A stretch of 64,000 nt of DNA from Oceanihabitans iliipiscarium (GTDB lineage: Bacteria > Bacteroidota > Bacteroidia > Flavobacteriales > Flavobacteriaceae). Positions 27,161 through 36,282 of this stretch are shown one piece after another. The DNA lies in the NCBI RefSeq assembly GCF_042686125.1, contig NZ_JBHUOV010000001.1, positions 124,001 through 188,000 of the forward strand. The letters run 5' to 3'. A program made the translations under genes and the position numbers. The notes beneath the pieces are model-generated. The model searched no databases. It was not told the origin of the DNA and saw only the letters and a list, made by a program, of their open reading frames with translations. Positions within the stretch are counted from its first letter, which is position 1; every line of letters starts with the position of its first letter.

Positions 27161-29812
27161 ATGAAGAAAGCTTTAAAAATTACAGGTATTACTTTACTTA
27201 TTATTGTGGCAATTCTTATTGCCATTCCTTTTATGTTTCAATCTCAAATTAAGGAGATGGTCAAACAATTTATAAATGAAAATCTAAATGCCAAAGTAGA
27301 GTTTAGTGATGTTAACCTAAGTTTTTTAAGCAGCTTTCCGCAAGCACATGTTAGTGTTGATGATTTGGTGATTACTAATTTCGAACCTTTTAAAGACGAA
27401 ACTTTTGCTACAGCTAAATCCATTTCGTTTGATATGTCTATAAAAGAATTATTTAAAACAGCAGATGAAGCACCTATAATCGTTAACGCTATTAAACTTG
27501 ATGAAGCACTACTGACGCTAAAGACGAATACATTTGGTGATGTGAATTATGACATCGTTAAGAAAAAAGAAAACCAAAAGGCATCTAATGACACTGGAAA
27601 AGGCTTCAGTTTTGATGTTGAAGATTACGCTATAAACAATAGCGCTTTTACTTATTTAGATGAAAAATCAAATACTACTATATATATTACTGAGTTAAAC
27701 CATTCTGGAAAAGGCACTTTTTCTGGAGAGGTTTCAGAATTAGACACAAATACAGAGGCTAGAATAAGCCTAAGTATAGATAGTACGAAATATTTAAATA
27801 ACAATAACATAAAACTAGACGCTTTATTAGATCTTGATTTAGAAAATAACACGTACACTTTTAAAGAAAATAAAGCTTTAATAAATCAGTTAGCCATAGA
27901 ATTTCAAGGGGATGTGAAAATGCTAGAAAACGGACAAGAAATTGATGTTTCTTTCGAAAATTCTGGTTCGACGTTTAAAGACTTTCTTGCAGTCATTCCA
28001 GAAACTTATTCAAAAAATTTAGACCAAGTACATACAACAGGAGACTTTAGAGTTAAAGGGTTAATAAAAGGAATAAACTCTGAAACAACCATTCCTCATT
28101 TAGATATTAATGTCGCTTCAAATAACGCTTCTTTTAAGTATCCCGATTTACCAAAACGTGTTGAAAATATTTCCATAAATGCATCGTTAAAAAACGATGA
28201 TGGCAATATTGATAATACCTATGTAAATATTGAAAATTTAAACTTTAAAATAGATGAAGACGCTTTTAAATCTTCAGCAACGTTAAAAAACATCACCAAA
28301 AACATGCTAGTGAATGCTAATATAGACGGTGTTTTAAATTTAGCAAACATCAGTAAAGCCTATCCTATTTCTTTAGAAAAAGAACTGAGTGGTATTTTAA
28401 AAGGAAAATTAAACACGTCCTTTGACATGAATGCCTTAGAAACTAATGCCTATCAACGCATTAAAAACAATGGAAATGTAAGTGTAAGTGATTTTATATT
28501 TTCTTCGGAAGATATTGTAAATCCAATCCATATCAGTAAGGCAGACATGACCTTTAACCCTGGAACCGTAGCTTTAAACAATTTTGAAGCAAGAACTGGT
28601 AATAGCGACTTAAATGCAACTGGAACCATTAAAAATTTACTCGGTTTTTTATTAAGTGACAGTAAATTACAAGGAAACTTCAAAGTTAATTCTAATACTT
28701 TTGCCGTGAGTGATTTTATGGTAGCTGATGATGACGTCGCTTCAGAAAACAAAAAGACAAGCGAAGACGAATCACTTAAAATACCAGCCTTTTTAGATTG
28801 TGTTATTCAAGCTGATGCAAAAACAGTATTATACGATAATTTAACCTTAAAGAATGTAAAAGGAAAGCTTAGTATAAAAAACGAACAAGCTGTTTTAGAA
28901 AATATGACTTCAGATATTTTTGATGGTGAATTGGCTATTTCTGGATTAGTCGATACTAAAAATAAAACACCACTTTTTGACATGAACCTTGGCGCTAAAG
29001 ACTTTGATATTTCGCAATCCTTTAAAGATTTAGAACTATTACAAAGTTTAGCACCTATTGCTAAAGCCTTAAAAGGAAAGCTTAACACGACTATACAATT
29101 ATCTGGTGTTTTAGACCAAAACTTTTCTCCTGAATTGAGTTCTGTTACAGGAAACGCAATAGCAGAATTATTGACTACGAAAATTGAACCCAAAAACACA
29201 GCGCTCCTAGAACAATTAAGTGGCGCAGTTAATTTTATTGATTTTGAAAAATTAGATCTTAAAGATTTAAAAACAAAGTTAGATTTTAATGATGGACAAG
29301 TACTTGTGAAACCCTTCAATTTAAAATATGAAGACATCAACATTACTGTAGATGGTTCTCATGGTTTTGATAAGACAATGAATTATAATGCGGTCTTTGA
29401 TGTGCCTGCCAAATACTTAGGAAGTGAAGTCAATCGCTTAATCGGACAAATAAATGATCCTGAAGTTAATAAAATCACCATTCCTGTTATAGCAACTATT
29501 GGTGGAAGTTTTACGAAGCCAACGGTTTCAACCGATTTAACAAGTGGTATTACAAAACTCACAAAACAACTTATAGACATTCAAAAACAAAAATTATTAA
29601 ACCAAGGTACAGAACAACTTAGCGATGTTATTGGTGGTATTTTAGGTGGAAATAATAACGAAGAAAACAACCCTCAAAGCTCAGATACTACTCAAACACA
29701 AAGTCCATCAACAACCCCAAATTCAAACATTGAAGAAGGTGTAAAAGATCTTTTAGGCGGATTACTTGGAGGAAAAAATAAGGACAAAACAAAAAAGGAT
29801 ACTGTTAATTAA
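27161..29812 (+). CDS. AsmA family protein
   Basis: A large (about 883 residues) protein with one N-terminal membrane helix (LKITGITLLIIVAILIAIPF) and a long periplasmic body of repeating beta segments, typical of AsmA-like proteins of the TamB/VPS13-like lipid-bridge group. NAKVEFSDVNLSFLSSFPQA near residue 40 is the AsmA N-terminal motif, and the C-terminal part contains GELAISGLVDTKNKTP and a low-complexity Asn/Gly/Gln/Ser/Thr tail. Role in envelope lipid homeostasis is inferred from the family. The ATG at 27161 is preferred over the GTG two codons earlier. Confidence 0.88.
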   Translation: MKKALKITGITLLIIVAILIAIPFMFQSQIKEMVKQFINENLNAKVEFSDVNLSFLSSFPQAHVSVDDLVITNFEPFKDETFATAKSISFDMSIKELFKTADEAPIIVNAIKLDEALLTLKTNTFGDVNYDIVKKKENQKASNDTGKGFSFDVEDYAINNSAFTYLDEKSNTTIYITELNHSGKGTFSGEVSELDTNTEARISLSIDSTKYLNNNNIKLDALLDLDLENNTYTFKENKALINQLAIEFQGDVKMLENGQEIDVSFENSGSTFKDFLAVIPETYSKNLDQVHTTGDFRVKGLIKGINSETTIPHLDINVASNNASFKYPDLPKRVENISINASLKNDDGNIDNTYVNIENLNFKIDEDAFKSSATLKNITKNMLVNANIDGVLNLANISKAYPISLEKELSGILKGKLNTSFDMNALETNAYQRIKNNGNVSVSDFIFSSEDIVNPIHISKADMTFNPGTVALNNFEARTGNSDLNATGTIKNLLGFLLSDSKLQGNFKVNSNTFAVSDFMVADDDVASENKKTSEDESLKIPAFLDCVIQADAKTVLYDNLTLKNVKGKLSIKNEQAVLENMTSDIFDGELAISGLVDTKNKTPLFDMNLGAKDFDISQSFKDLELLQSLAPIAKALKGKLNTTIQLSGVLDQNFSPELSSVTGNAIAELLTTKIEPKNTALLEQLSGAVNFIDFEKLDLKDLKTKLDFNDGQVLVKPFNLKYEDINITVDGSHGFDKTMNYNAVFDVPAKYLGSEVNRLIGQINDPEVNKITIPVIATIGGSFTKPTVSTDLTSGITKLTKQLIDIQKQKLLNQGTEQLSDVIGGILGGNNNEENNPQSSDTTQTQSPSTTPNSNIEEGVKDLLGGLLGGKNKDKTKKDTVN

Positions 29813-29819
29813 AAAAAAC

Positions 29820-29850
29820 TTGATAAATCATAATAATTAAACTACTTTTG
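29820..29850 (+). promoter_or_regulatory. Promoter of rpsU
   Basis: TTG (29820-29822), 20 nt, then TACTTTTG (29843-29850), an exact TAnnTTTG match continuing TTTGCATCC as in the tRNA promoter. The transcript would start about 18 nt before the rpsU start codon. Confidence 0.7.
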
Positions 29851-29873
29851 CATCCACAAATAAATTATCATTT

Positions 29874-30068
29874 ATGTTAAGAATAGAAATTAAAGAGGGT
29901 GAAAATATAGAACGTGCATTAAAACGTTACAAGCGTAAACACAGAAATGTGAAAGTAATGCAAAACTTAAGAGAAAATCAATTTTTCACTAAGCCTTCTG
30001 TAAAACGCAGACGCCAGATTCAAAAAGCAAGTTATATTCAAGGATTAAGAGACGCTGAAGACATTTAG
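29874..30068 (+). CDS. rpsU: 30S ribosomal protein S21
   Basis: A 64-residue, strongly basic small-subunit protein. MLRIEIKEGENIERALKRYK is the S21 N-terminus, followed by the basic helix NLRENQFFTKPSVKRRRQIQ. In Bacteroidota S21 takes part in the ribosome architecture that hides the anti-Shine-Dalgarno sequence. It is monocistronic, with a promoter and a strong terminator of its own. Confidence 0.97.
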   Translation: MLRIEIKEGENIERALKRYKRKHRNVKVMQNLRENQFFTKPSVKRRRQIQKASYIQGLRDAEDI

Positions 30069-30095
30069 TCGTTACTCCCTTTTATAAATATATAC

Positions 30096-30129
30096 AAAAA
30101 CACGCTTCTAAATGAAGCGTGTTTTTTTT
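30096..30129 (+). terminator. Terminator of rpsU, probably bidirectional
   Basis: Stem CACGCTTC/GAAGCGTG (30101-30108 with 30114-30121) with flanking A5 and T8 tracts extends the pairing, giving a strong rho-independent terminator between rpsU and the convergent DUF2797 gene. Confidence 0.92.
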
Positions 30130-30134
30130 GTGTC

Positions 30135-30929
30135 TTAATCTACACCTATTTCTACTACCAACCCTTCATTTGCTCTCACATTAAAAACAGTTTGGTCATC
30201 AAAAATGAGGTATTGCCCTTTAATTCCTACTAATTTTCCAGAATAGCTTCCCTCTTTTTTAATATTTAAACTTTTAGGGTTTTTTGGATATTGATTTACT
30301 GGAAACTCTAAATGTGTTTCTGCATTATTTTCAATAAAATAATCTTGAGCTTCCTCAGGAATATACGCTTTCAAACGCTCACGCCAAACGACCAAGTCTT
30401 CATCAACAATATCATTCTTTAGCATGGTTCTCCAATTTGTTTTATCAGCAACGTGATCTTTTAAAGCAACTTCTGTAATGCCTGCTAAATACCTGTTTGG
30501 CACTTCAACAATTTCAATAGCTTCATGAGCGCCTTGATCTATCCAACGTGTAGGTACTTGACTTTTTCTTGTCACGCCCACCTTCACATTACTAGAGTTG
30601 GCTAAATACACAATGTGTGGTTGTAGTTGCACTTTCTTTTCGTAAGTTAAATCCCGATCTTCTTTATCTAAATGTGCAGTACTTAATTCTGGACGCATAA
30701 TCCAATCTGCAGCTTGAGGAATATCAAAAAAACAGCTTTTACAAAACCCTTGACGATAAATTTCTTTATTCAAACCGCAGTGTAAGCATTGGTATTTCAC
30801 AAACTTTAAATGCAGTGTTTTATTTAGTAACTGGTTCATATTTAGGAAATCAGTCTCAAACACCAAATAATATTGAATTGGTTGGGCTAACTCGGTTTCC
30901 ATTTTTGTTAAAACACCTTGGTAGAACAT
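30135..30929 (-). CDS. DUF2797 family protein with a zinc-ribbon-like motif
   Basis: A 264-residue protein of unknown function. CLHCGLNKEIYRQGFCKSC (two CxxC-like pairs near residues 49-67) suggests a bound zinc. Near residue 110 HIVYLANSSNVKVGVTRKSQ resembles the start of a GIY-YIG-like fold, continuing RWIDQGAHEA. It is well conserved in Flavobacteriia. The ATG chosen gives the N-terminus MFYQGVLTKM seen in relatives. It is divergent from the GH3-like gene with a 43-bp gap. Confidence 0.85.
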   Translation of the reverse strand: MFYQGVLTKMETELAQPIQYYLVFETDFLNMNQLLNKTLHLKFVKYQCLHCGLNKEIYRQGFCKSCFFDIPQAADWIMRPELSTAHLDKEDRDLTYEKKVQLQPHIVYLANSSNVKVGVTRKSQVPTRWIDQGAHEAIEIVEVPNRYLAGITEVALKDHVADKTNWRTMLKNDIVDEDLVVWRERLKAYIPEEAQDYFIENNAETHLEFPVNQYPKNPKSLNIKKEGSYSGKLVGIKGQYLIFDDQTVFNVRANEGLVVEIGVD

Positions 30930-30972
30930 AAAAAAAAGTCTTATTTTTAAGCTTTATAAAGATACTATAAAT

Positions 30973-32487
30973 ATGGCAATTCCAATAGTCAATTCTATTG
31001 CTTCCTGGTTTTTAAAAAAACGATTTCATCAAATTGAATTGTTTTTAAAATATCCTAACGAAGTGCAAAATGAATTGCTATTACTTCTTATAGATACAGC
31101 AAAAGACACTGAAGTAGGAAAGACTTACGACTTTGCTTCTATAAAAAATTATTCCCAATTTGCCGAACGTGTTCCTGTTTCTACTTATGAGGATTTACAG
31201 AAAAGTATTGAACGTTCTCGTAAAGGCGAAAACAATATTTTTTGGCCAACACCTATTAAATGGTTTGCCAAATCTAGTGGTACAACAAGCGCTAAAAGTA
31301 AATTTATTCCTGTGAGTCAAGACTCCTTAGAAGATTGTCATTATGCCGCAAGTAAAGATTTATTATGTATGTATTTAAATAATAATGAAGACTCACAATT
31401 ATTTACAGGGAAAGGGTTACGCTTAGGAGGTAGTAAAGAGTTATACAAAGAAAATGGAACTGTTTTTGGTGATTTGAGTGCTATACTAATAGACAACATG
31501 CCTTTTTGGGCAGAGTTTAGTAGTACTCCTAGTAATAAAGTATCACTGATGAGTGACTGGGAGCATAAAATGCAAGCTATTGCTGATGAAACTATAAATG
31601 AAAATGTAACTAGTCTTGCTGGCGTACCGTCTTGGATGCTTGTACTTCTAAACAATGTATTAGAGCGTACAGGAAAAAATAATGTATTTGACGTTTGGCC
31701 AAATTTAGAAGTGTATTTTCATGGAGGTGTAAGTTTTACTCCTTATCAAGATCAATATGAAGCGATTCTGCCTAAAAACAATTTTAAATATTATGAAATT
31801 TATAATGCTTCTGAAGGTTTTTTTGCCATTCAAGATAAAAACAATTCTAATGAATTATTATTGATGCTAGATTATGGCATTTTTTATGAATTTATTACGA
31901 TGGAAACTTATGGCACTCCTCAAGAAAAAATAATCCCCTTAGCAGAGGTAGAAATTGGAAAAAATTATGCTGTGATAATTACTACTAATGCTGGCTTATG
32001 GCGTTATAAAATTGGTGACACTGTAAGGTTTACCTCTATAAATCCTTATAGGATTAAAATCTCAGGAAGAACTAAACACCATATAAATGCATTTGGCGAA
32101 GAACTGATTATTGAAAATGCTGAAGACGCACTAAAAAAAGTATGTAAAAAGACAAAAGCTGAAATTGTTGATTTTACGGGAGCTCCAATATTTATGAAAG
32201 GTAAAGAGAAGGGAGCTCATGAATGGCTTATTGAATTTAAGAAACCGCCTAACGACATTCATCTATTCAATGAATTATTTGATAACGCCTTAAAATCGTT
32301 AAACTCAGACTATGAAGCGAAACGGTATAACAACATGACACTTAACAAGCCAACTATACATATTGCCAGAGAGCAATTATTTTATGATTGGTTAAAACAA
32401 CATGATAAACTGGGAGGACAACATAAAGTACCTAGGCTATCTAATTCAAGACAATATATTGATGAGCTACTTAAATTAAATGAATAA
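30973..32487 (+). CDS. GH3-like protein of the acyl-adenylate (ANL) superfamily
   Basis: A 504-residue member of the family named after plant GH3 auxin-amido synthetases; these adenylate a carboxylic acid and join it to an amine or amino acid. The ATP-binding motif WFAKSSGTTSAKSKFIPVS is near residue 98, YNASEGFFAIQD in the middle is the second core motif, and LWRYKIGDTVRFTS is the hinge region. The bacterial substrates are unknown. It stands alone between DUF2797 and the MerR regulator, followed by a terminator at 32655. Confidence 0.88.
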   Translation: MAIPIVNSIASWFLKKRFHQIELFLKYPNEVQNELLLLLIDTAKDTEVGKTYDFASIKNYSQFAERVPVSTYEDLQKSIERSRKGENNIFWPTPIKWFAKSSGTTSAKSKFIPVSQDSLEDCHYAASKDLLCMYLNNNEDSQLFTGKGLRLGGSKELYKENGTVFGDLSAILIDNMPFWAEFSSTPSNKVSLMSDWEHKMQAIADETINENVTSLAGVPSWMLVLLNNVLERTGKNNVFDVWPNLEVYFHGGVSFTPYQDQYEAILPKNNFKYYEIYNASEGFFAIQDKNNSNELLLMLDYGIFYEFITMETYGTPQEKIIPLAEVEIGKNYAVIITTNAGLWRYKIGDTVRFTSINPYRIKISGRTKHHINAFGEELIIENAEDALKKVCKKTKAEIVDFTGAPIFMKGKEKGAHEWLIEFKKPPNDIHLFNELFDNALKSLNSDYEAKRYNNMTLNKPTIHIAREQLFYDWLKQHDKLGGQHKVPRLSNSRQYIDELLKLNE

Positions 32488-32654
32488 CTGTCATTCAACG
32501 AAGAAAAACGCCCTCTTTTTTCTTACAACGAGTATTATTTATAGTTGGTCTAAAACCGCTAAACATTCTTAATATTAAATATATATTTACATTGCTATTA
32601 ATCGAATACTACATAATGTTTTAGTATTAATTATCATATCCATGATAAAGAAAG

Positions 32655-32687
32655 AAGCCCAAGCTCAAAGCTTGGGTTATTTTTTTT
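32655..32687 (+). terminator. Terminator between the GH3-like gene and the convergent MerR gene
   Basis: CCCAAGC (32658-32664) pairs with GCTTGGG (32670-32676), followed by TTATTTTTTTT. It is about 170 bp after the GH3-like stop; the stretch 32488-32654 shows no gene. Confidence 0.85.
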
Positions 32688-32696
32688 AGAATAGAA

Positions 32697-33569
32697 TCAA
32701 CTAAAAAGTTTAAGTTTTTTAACAAAATCATTAGGATGTGACAGAAAAATGATTCGCTCTTTATTTATAATTTCACCTATACTCTCAGGATTACCAGAAA
32801 CTAATAATGGAGTTGTACTCTGCTCTAATATTTCATCAACACGTTGTTCAAATGACACTTGACTTGGGGTTACAAACATTGACAACAAGGCTGTGGGTTG
32901 TGTAGTATCAATAACTTCTTTGATGTTTTCAATAGGAACATTCTGACCTAAATAATAGACTCTCCAACCCAACTCTCTAGCTATATAATACGCTAACAAC
33001 AATCCTATCTCATGGTATTCCTCCTCAGGAAGGAACATTACAATAGATGGGGAATCCTCTTTGGGAGCTGGCAACATATCAATAGCGACAAAAATTCTTT
33101 TTTTAATAAGGTTAGAAATGAAATGTTCTTGAGCTGGCATAACTTTATTTAATCCCCAAAGCACGCCGACTTGATGTAAAAAAGGGTAAATCAAATCAAT
33201 AGTAGTCGATAACAAGCCTTTTTTTAATACTTGAGATTTAATAATCTCATCAAATTTTTCTTCATTCAATTCAAGCGTACTTAAAACAAGAGTGCTTATT
33301 TCATCTTCAATATTTGTTCCAATAATTTGCTTGGTAATTATATCATATATTTCACCCTCAGATAAATTATCTATCTTCGAAATACGATATCCATTTCGAT
33401 TTAGAATACTAATATTTAATAATTTCTTTAATTGTTCTCCCGAATAATATCTAATATTAGTATCAGTCCTATGAGGTTCTAAAAAACTATATCTAGATTC
33501 CCATTTTCTCAAAGTATGTGCTTTAATACCTGTTAAAGTCACAATTTGAGCCATTGTATATTTACTCAT
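32697..33569 (-). CDS. MerR-type regulator with B12-binding domain (CarH/LitR-like)
   Basis: Residues 1-70 are a MerR winged helix (YTMAQIVTLTGIKAHTLRKW, IRYYSGEQLKKLLNI). Residues 90-165 form the four-helix B12-cap domain, with the EH pair in MPAQEHFISNLIKKR. The C-terminal Rossmann-like domain has EEYHEIGLLLAYY, where the His of the DxHxxG motif is kept and Asp is replaced by Glu, and VSGNPESIG. CarH/LitR proteins use adenosylcobalamin as a light sensor and repress carotenoid genes in the dark. It is divergent from a fasciclin gene that leads into crtI-crtB-crtZ-crtY, which fits that role. Confidence 0.9.
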   Translation of the reverse strand: MSKYTMAQIVTLTGIKAHTLRKWESRYSFLEPHRTDTNIRYYSGEQLKKLLNISILNRNGYRISKIDNLSEGEIYDIITKQIIGTNIEDEISTLVLSTLELNEEKFDEIIKSQVLKKGLLSTTIDLIYPFLHQVGVLWGLNKVMPAQEHFISNLIKKRIFVAIDMLPAPKEDSPSIVMFLPEEEYHEIGLLLAYYIARELGWRVYYLGQNVPIENIKEVIDTTQPTALLSMFVTPSQVSFEQRVDEILEQSTTPLLVSGNPESIGEIINKERIIFLSHPNDFVKKLKLFS

Positions 33570-33632
33570 GTCTAATTTTTATTGAACGAAGTTAAACAAA
33601 AAAAGGATAAAAGAATAGAAAAATATTATTTC

Positions 33633-33717
33633 TTGTCTAAGTTTTTTATATTTTTCTTTGACATTAAATAATATTAATGTAGTTTTGTCTAAGTTTAACA
33701 ATAAATATATTAGACAA
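33633..33717. repeat. Repeated TTGTCTAAGTTT sites, probable MerR/CarH-type operators
   Basis: TTGTCTAAGTTT occurs twice in direct orientation (33633-33644 and 33685-33696) and TTAGACAA, its inverted core, once at 33710-33717. A weaker GTCTAA lies at 33570-33575 next to the regulator start. The second copy overlaps the -7 element of the fasciclin promoter. Binding by the neighbouring MerR protein is inferred. Confidence 0.65.
33657..33687 (+). promoter_or_regulatory. Promoter of the fasciclin gene
   Basis: TTTG (33657-33660), 19 nt, then TAGTTTTG (33680-33687), an exact TAnnTTTG match. The predicted start near 33692 gives a leader of about 27 nt. The overlapping TTGTCTAAGTTT copy would let a repressor block it. 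Confidence 0.75.
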
Positions 33718-33718
33718 T

Positions 33719-34726
33719 ATGAAAACGAAATTCTTTTTTACCGTATTATTTAGTTTAACATTACTAGTTACATCGTGTAGTAATGATGACGACAATTCAA
33801 TCTCAACGCCAACCCCTAACATTGTAGAAATTGCTCAAGCTACACCTGATTTAAGTTTATTAGTAGATGCCTTAATCCAAGCAGATGCTGGATTAGTAGA
33901 TCTTTTACAAACTGATGGTCCTTTCACTGTTTTTGCTCCAACAAATCAAGCTTTTGCTGATTTATTAGATGCCTTAGGACCTGATTATACCAGTTTAGCT
34001 GATTTTAATACTGCCGATGAAAAAGCACTACTAGCTAACATTTTAACTTATCATGTTGTTTCTGGCACTGCTGCTTATTCTACAGACTTAAGTAATGGTC
34101 AAATGATAAATACAGCTCAAGGAGAAACCATAACAATAAACTTATCTGGCGGTGTATTTATTTCAGATGCTTCTGATACTGATGCTGAAGTAGCAATAGC
34201 CGATGTTGCTGCAAGTAATGGTGTGGTTCACGTTATTGACAAAATATTATTACCTGAAGATGTAGCAAATAGCTTAAGACCAAACATTGTTGAATTAGCA
34301 ATGGCTACTGCTGACTTAAGTCTTCTTGTTGATGCGCTTGTGCAAGCTGATGCTGGATTGGTAGATCTACTACAAACTGATGGACCATTCACTGTATTTG
34401 CACCTACAAATCAAGCTTTTGCTGATTTATTAGATGCCTTAGGCCCTGATTACACAAGTTTAGCTGATTTTGATACAGCAGACGAAAAAACATTACTAGC
34501 AAATATATTGTCCTATCATGTCATTACATCTCAAGCCTTATCTACTGATCTATCTAACGGACAGATGATTAACACAGCATTAATGGGTGAGTCTATTACG
34601 ATTAACTTAACTGGAGGTGTTTTCATTGAAGATTCTACAATGACTGACGCTGAAGTTATTGCTGCTGATGTCTTAGCAAGCAATGGTGTGGTTCACATTA
34701 TAGACAAAGTATTACTTCCTAATTAA
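33719..34726 (+). CDS. Lipoprotein with two fasciclin (FAS1) domains
   Basis: A 335-residue secreted lipoprotein: the signal ends in LLVTSCSN. Two FAS1 domains follow (about residues 38-180 and 190-334), each with GPFTVFAPTNQAF and NGVVHVIDK-type ends (VVHVIDKILLP, VVHIIDKVLLP). The two copies are nearly identical over long stretches in protein and DNA, so the duplication is recent or kept alike by gene conversion. FAS1 domains mediate adhesion, and some bind small molecules such as carotenoids. It precedes the crt genes but a terminator separates it from them. Confidence 0.93.
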   Translation: MKTKFFFTVLFSLTLLVTSCSNDDDNSISTPTPNIVEIAQATPDLSLLVDALIQADAGLVDLLQTDGPFTVFAPTNQAFADLLDALGPDYTSLADFNTADEKALLANILTYHVVSGTAAYSTDLSNGQMINTAQGETITINLSGGVFISDASDTDAEVAIADVAASNGVVHVIDKILLPEDVANSLRPNIVELAMATADLSLLVDALVQADAGLVDLLQTDGPFTVFAPTNQAFADLLDALGPDYTSLADFDTADEKTLLANILSYHVITSQALSTDLSNGQMINTALMGESITINLTGGVFIEDSTMTDAEVIAADVLASNGVVHIIDKVLLPN

Positions 34727-34760
34727 ACTATTCAATCCATCCACTAATGGTTGAATACAC

Positions 34761-34799
34761 AAACCGACAACCACTAAAGTTGTCGGTTTACTTTTTTTA
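34761..34799 (+). terminator. Terminator after the fasciclin gene
   Basis: A perfect 11-bp stem AAACCGACAAC/GTTGTCGGTTT (34761-34771 with 34779-34789) is followed by ACTTTTTTT. It lies only 14 bp before crtI, so crt transcription needs read-through or another start. Confidence 0.88.
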
Positions 34800-34812
34800 A
34801 AACTTCTAATTT

Positions 34813-36282
34813 ATGTCAAAACAAAAAATTATAATTATTGGCTCCGGTTTTTCTTCACTATCTGCATCATGCTATTTAGCAAAGAAAGGATATGATGTGA
34901 CAATTTTAGAAAAAAATAAAACCGTTGGAGGCAGAGCGAGACAGTTAAAAAAAGACGGGTTCGTTTTTGATACTGGCCCAACTTTTTATTGGATGCCTGA
35001 TGTTTTTGAACGTTTCTTTAATGATTTCAACACCTCAACAAACGATTATTACAAACTCAATAAACTGAATCCTGCTTATGAAATCTATTTTGGGAAAAAT
35101 GATTCCATTAAAATCTCTGATAATTTTGAAGACATTAAAAACACATTTGAATCTATTGAAAAAGGGAGTGGAAATAAACTTCAAAAATTTATCAATAAAG
35201 CACATGTCAACTATGAAATAGCTATTAAAGATTTAGTTTATAAACCTGGTGTAAATGTATTCGAAATCATAAATAAAAAAACATTTTTAAAGCTTTATGA
35301 GTTTATTTTAACTATCAAACAACAAGTCTCTGGTTATGTCCAAGACAAGAAACTTCAAAAAATACTAGAATTTCCTGTACTCTTTTTAGGAGCTAAACCT
35401 AGTAACACACCTTCTTTTTATAATTTTATGAATTATGCCGATTTTAAATTAGGCACTTGGCATCCAGAAGGCGGCATGTATGAAGTTGTAAAAGCTATGA
35501 CTACACTTGCAAAAAGCTTAGGCGTCACAATTATAACAGAAAGTGCTGTTGAAAAAATTGATACAGTACATAAAAAAGTCACTCGAGTTTTAGCTAATAA
35601 CCAATGGTATTCATGTGACATTTTATTAAGTGGTGCCGATTACCATCATACGGAAACTTTGCTTCAAAAAGATTTAAGACAATATTCAAATCAATATTGG
35701 GATAAAAAAATATTTGCGCCTTCAGCATTACTATTTTATGTAGGTTTCAATAAAAAAATTGAAAATGTTTCACATCATACGCTATTCTTTGATACTGATT
35801 TTGATACGCATGCAAAGACCATTTATGATACGAAGGAATGGGCAGAAAAACCTTTGTTTTACGGAAGTTTTCCAAGCATAACTGATGCTTCATCTGCGCC
35901 TAACGGAAAAGAAGCTGCTATTTTCTTAATCCCTATTGCTCCTGATATTGAGGACACTCCTGAAATAAGACAAAAATATTTCGATCAACTAATTAATCGT
36001 GTAGAATCAATAACTGGAGAATCGCTTAAAAACAGCGTCCTATTCCAGGAGTCTTATTGTGTGAAAGATTTCAAAAACGATTATAATTCTTATAAAGGAA
36101 ATGCTTACGGACTAGCAAACACACTCATGCAAACTCATGTGTTAAGACCTAAACTGAAAAGCAAAAAAGTTGACAATTTATATTTCTGTGGACAGTTAAC
36201 AGTACCTGGTCCTGGTGTACCTCCATCTTTAATTTCTGGTAAAATTGTTAGCGATTTAATTTTAAAGCATCATAAAAAATGA
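34813..36282 (+). CDS. crtI: Phytoene desaturase CrtI
   Basis: FAD enzyme that introduces four double bonds into phytoene to form lycopene. The dinucleotide-binding motif KIIIIGSGFSSLSASCYLAK is at the N-terminus, followed by LEKNKTVGGRAR and FDTGPTFYWMP. The C-terminal carotenoid motif is LYFCGQLTVPGPGVPPSLIS. The 489 residues match bacterial CrtI. Its stop overlaps the start of crtB (ATGA), so both are coupled. Confidence 0.95.
   Translation: MSKQKIIIIGSGFSSLSASCYLAKKGYDVTILEKNKTVGGRARQLKKDGFVFDTGPTFYWMPDVFERFFNDFNTSTNDYYKLNKLNPAYEIYFGKNDSIKISDNFEDIKNTFESIEKGSGNKLQKFINKAHVNYEIAIKDLVYKPGVNVFEIINKKTFLKLYEFILTIKQQVSGYVQDKKLQKILEFPVLFLGAKPSNTPSFYNFMNYADFKLGTWHPEGGMYEVVKAMTTLAKSLGVTIITESAVEKIDTVHKKVTRVLANNQWYSCDILLSGADYHHTETLLQKDLRQYSNQYWDKKIFAPSALLFYVGFNKKIENVSHHTLFFDTDFDTHAKTIYDTKEWAEKPLFYGSFPSITDASSAPNGKEAAIFLIPIAPDIEDTPEIRQKYFDQLINRVESITGESLKNSVLFQESYCVKDFKNDYNSYKGNAYGLANTLMQTHVLRPKLKSKKVDNLYFCGQLTVPGPGVPPSLISGKIVSDLILKHHKK

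Noticed and set aside
28807..29343. A 178-codon reverse-strand frame inside the AsmA-like gene
   Set aside because: The forward protein is continuous with family features; the reverse product has no recognisable domain.
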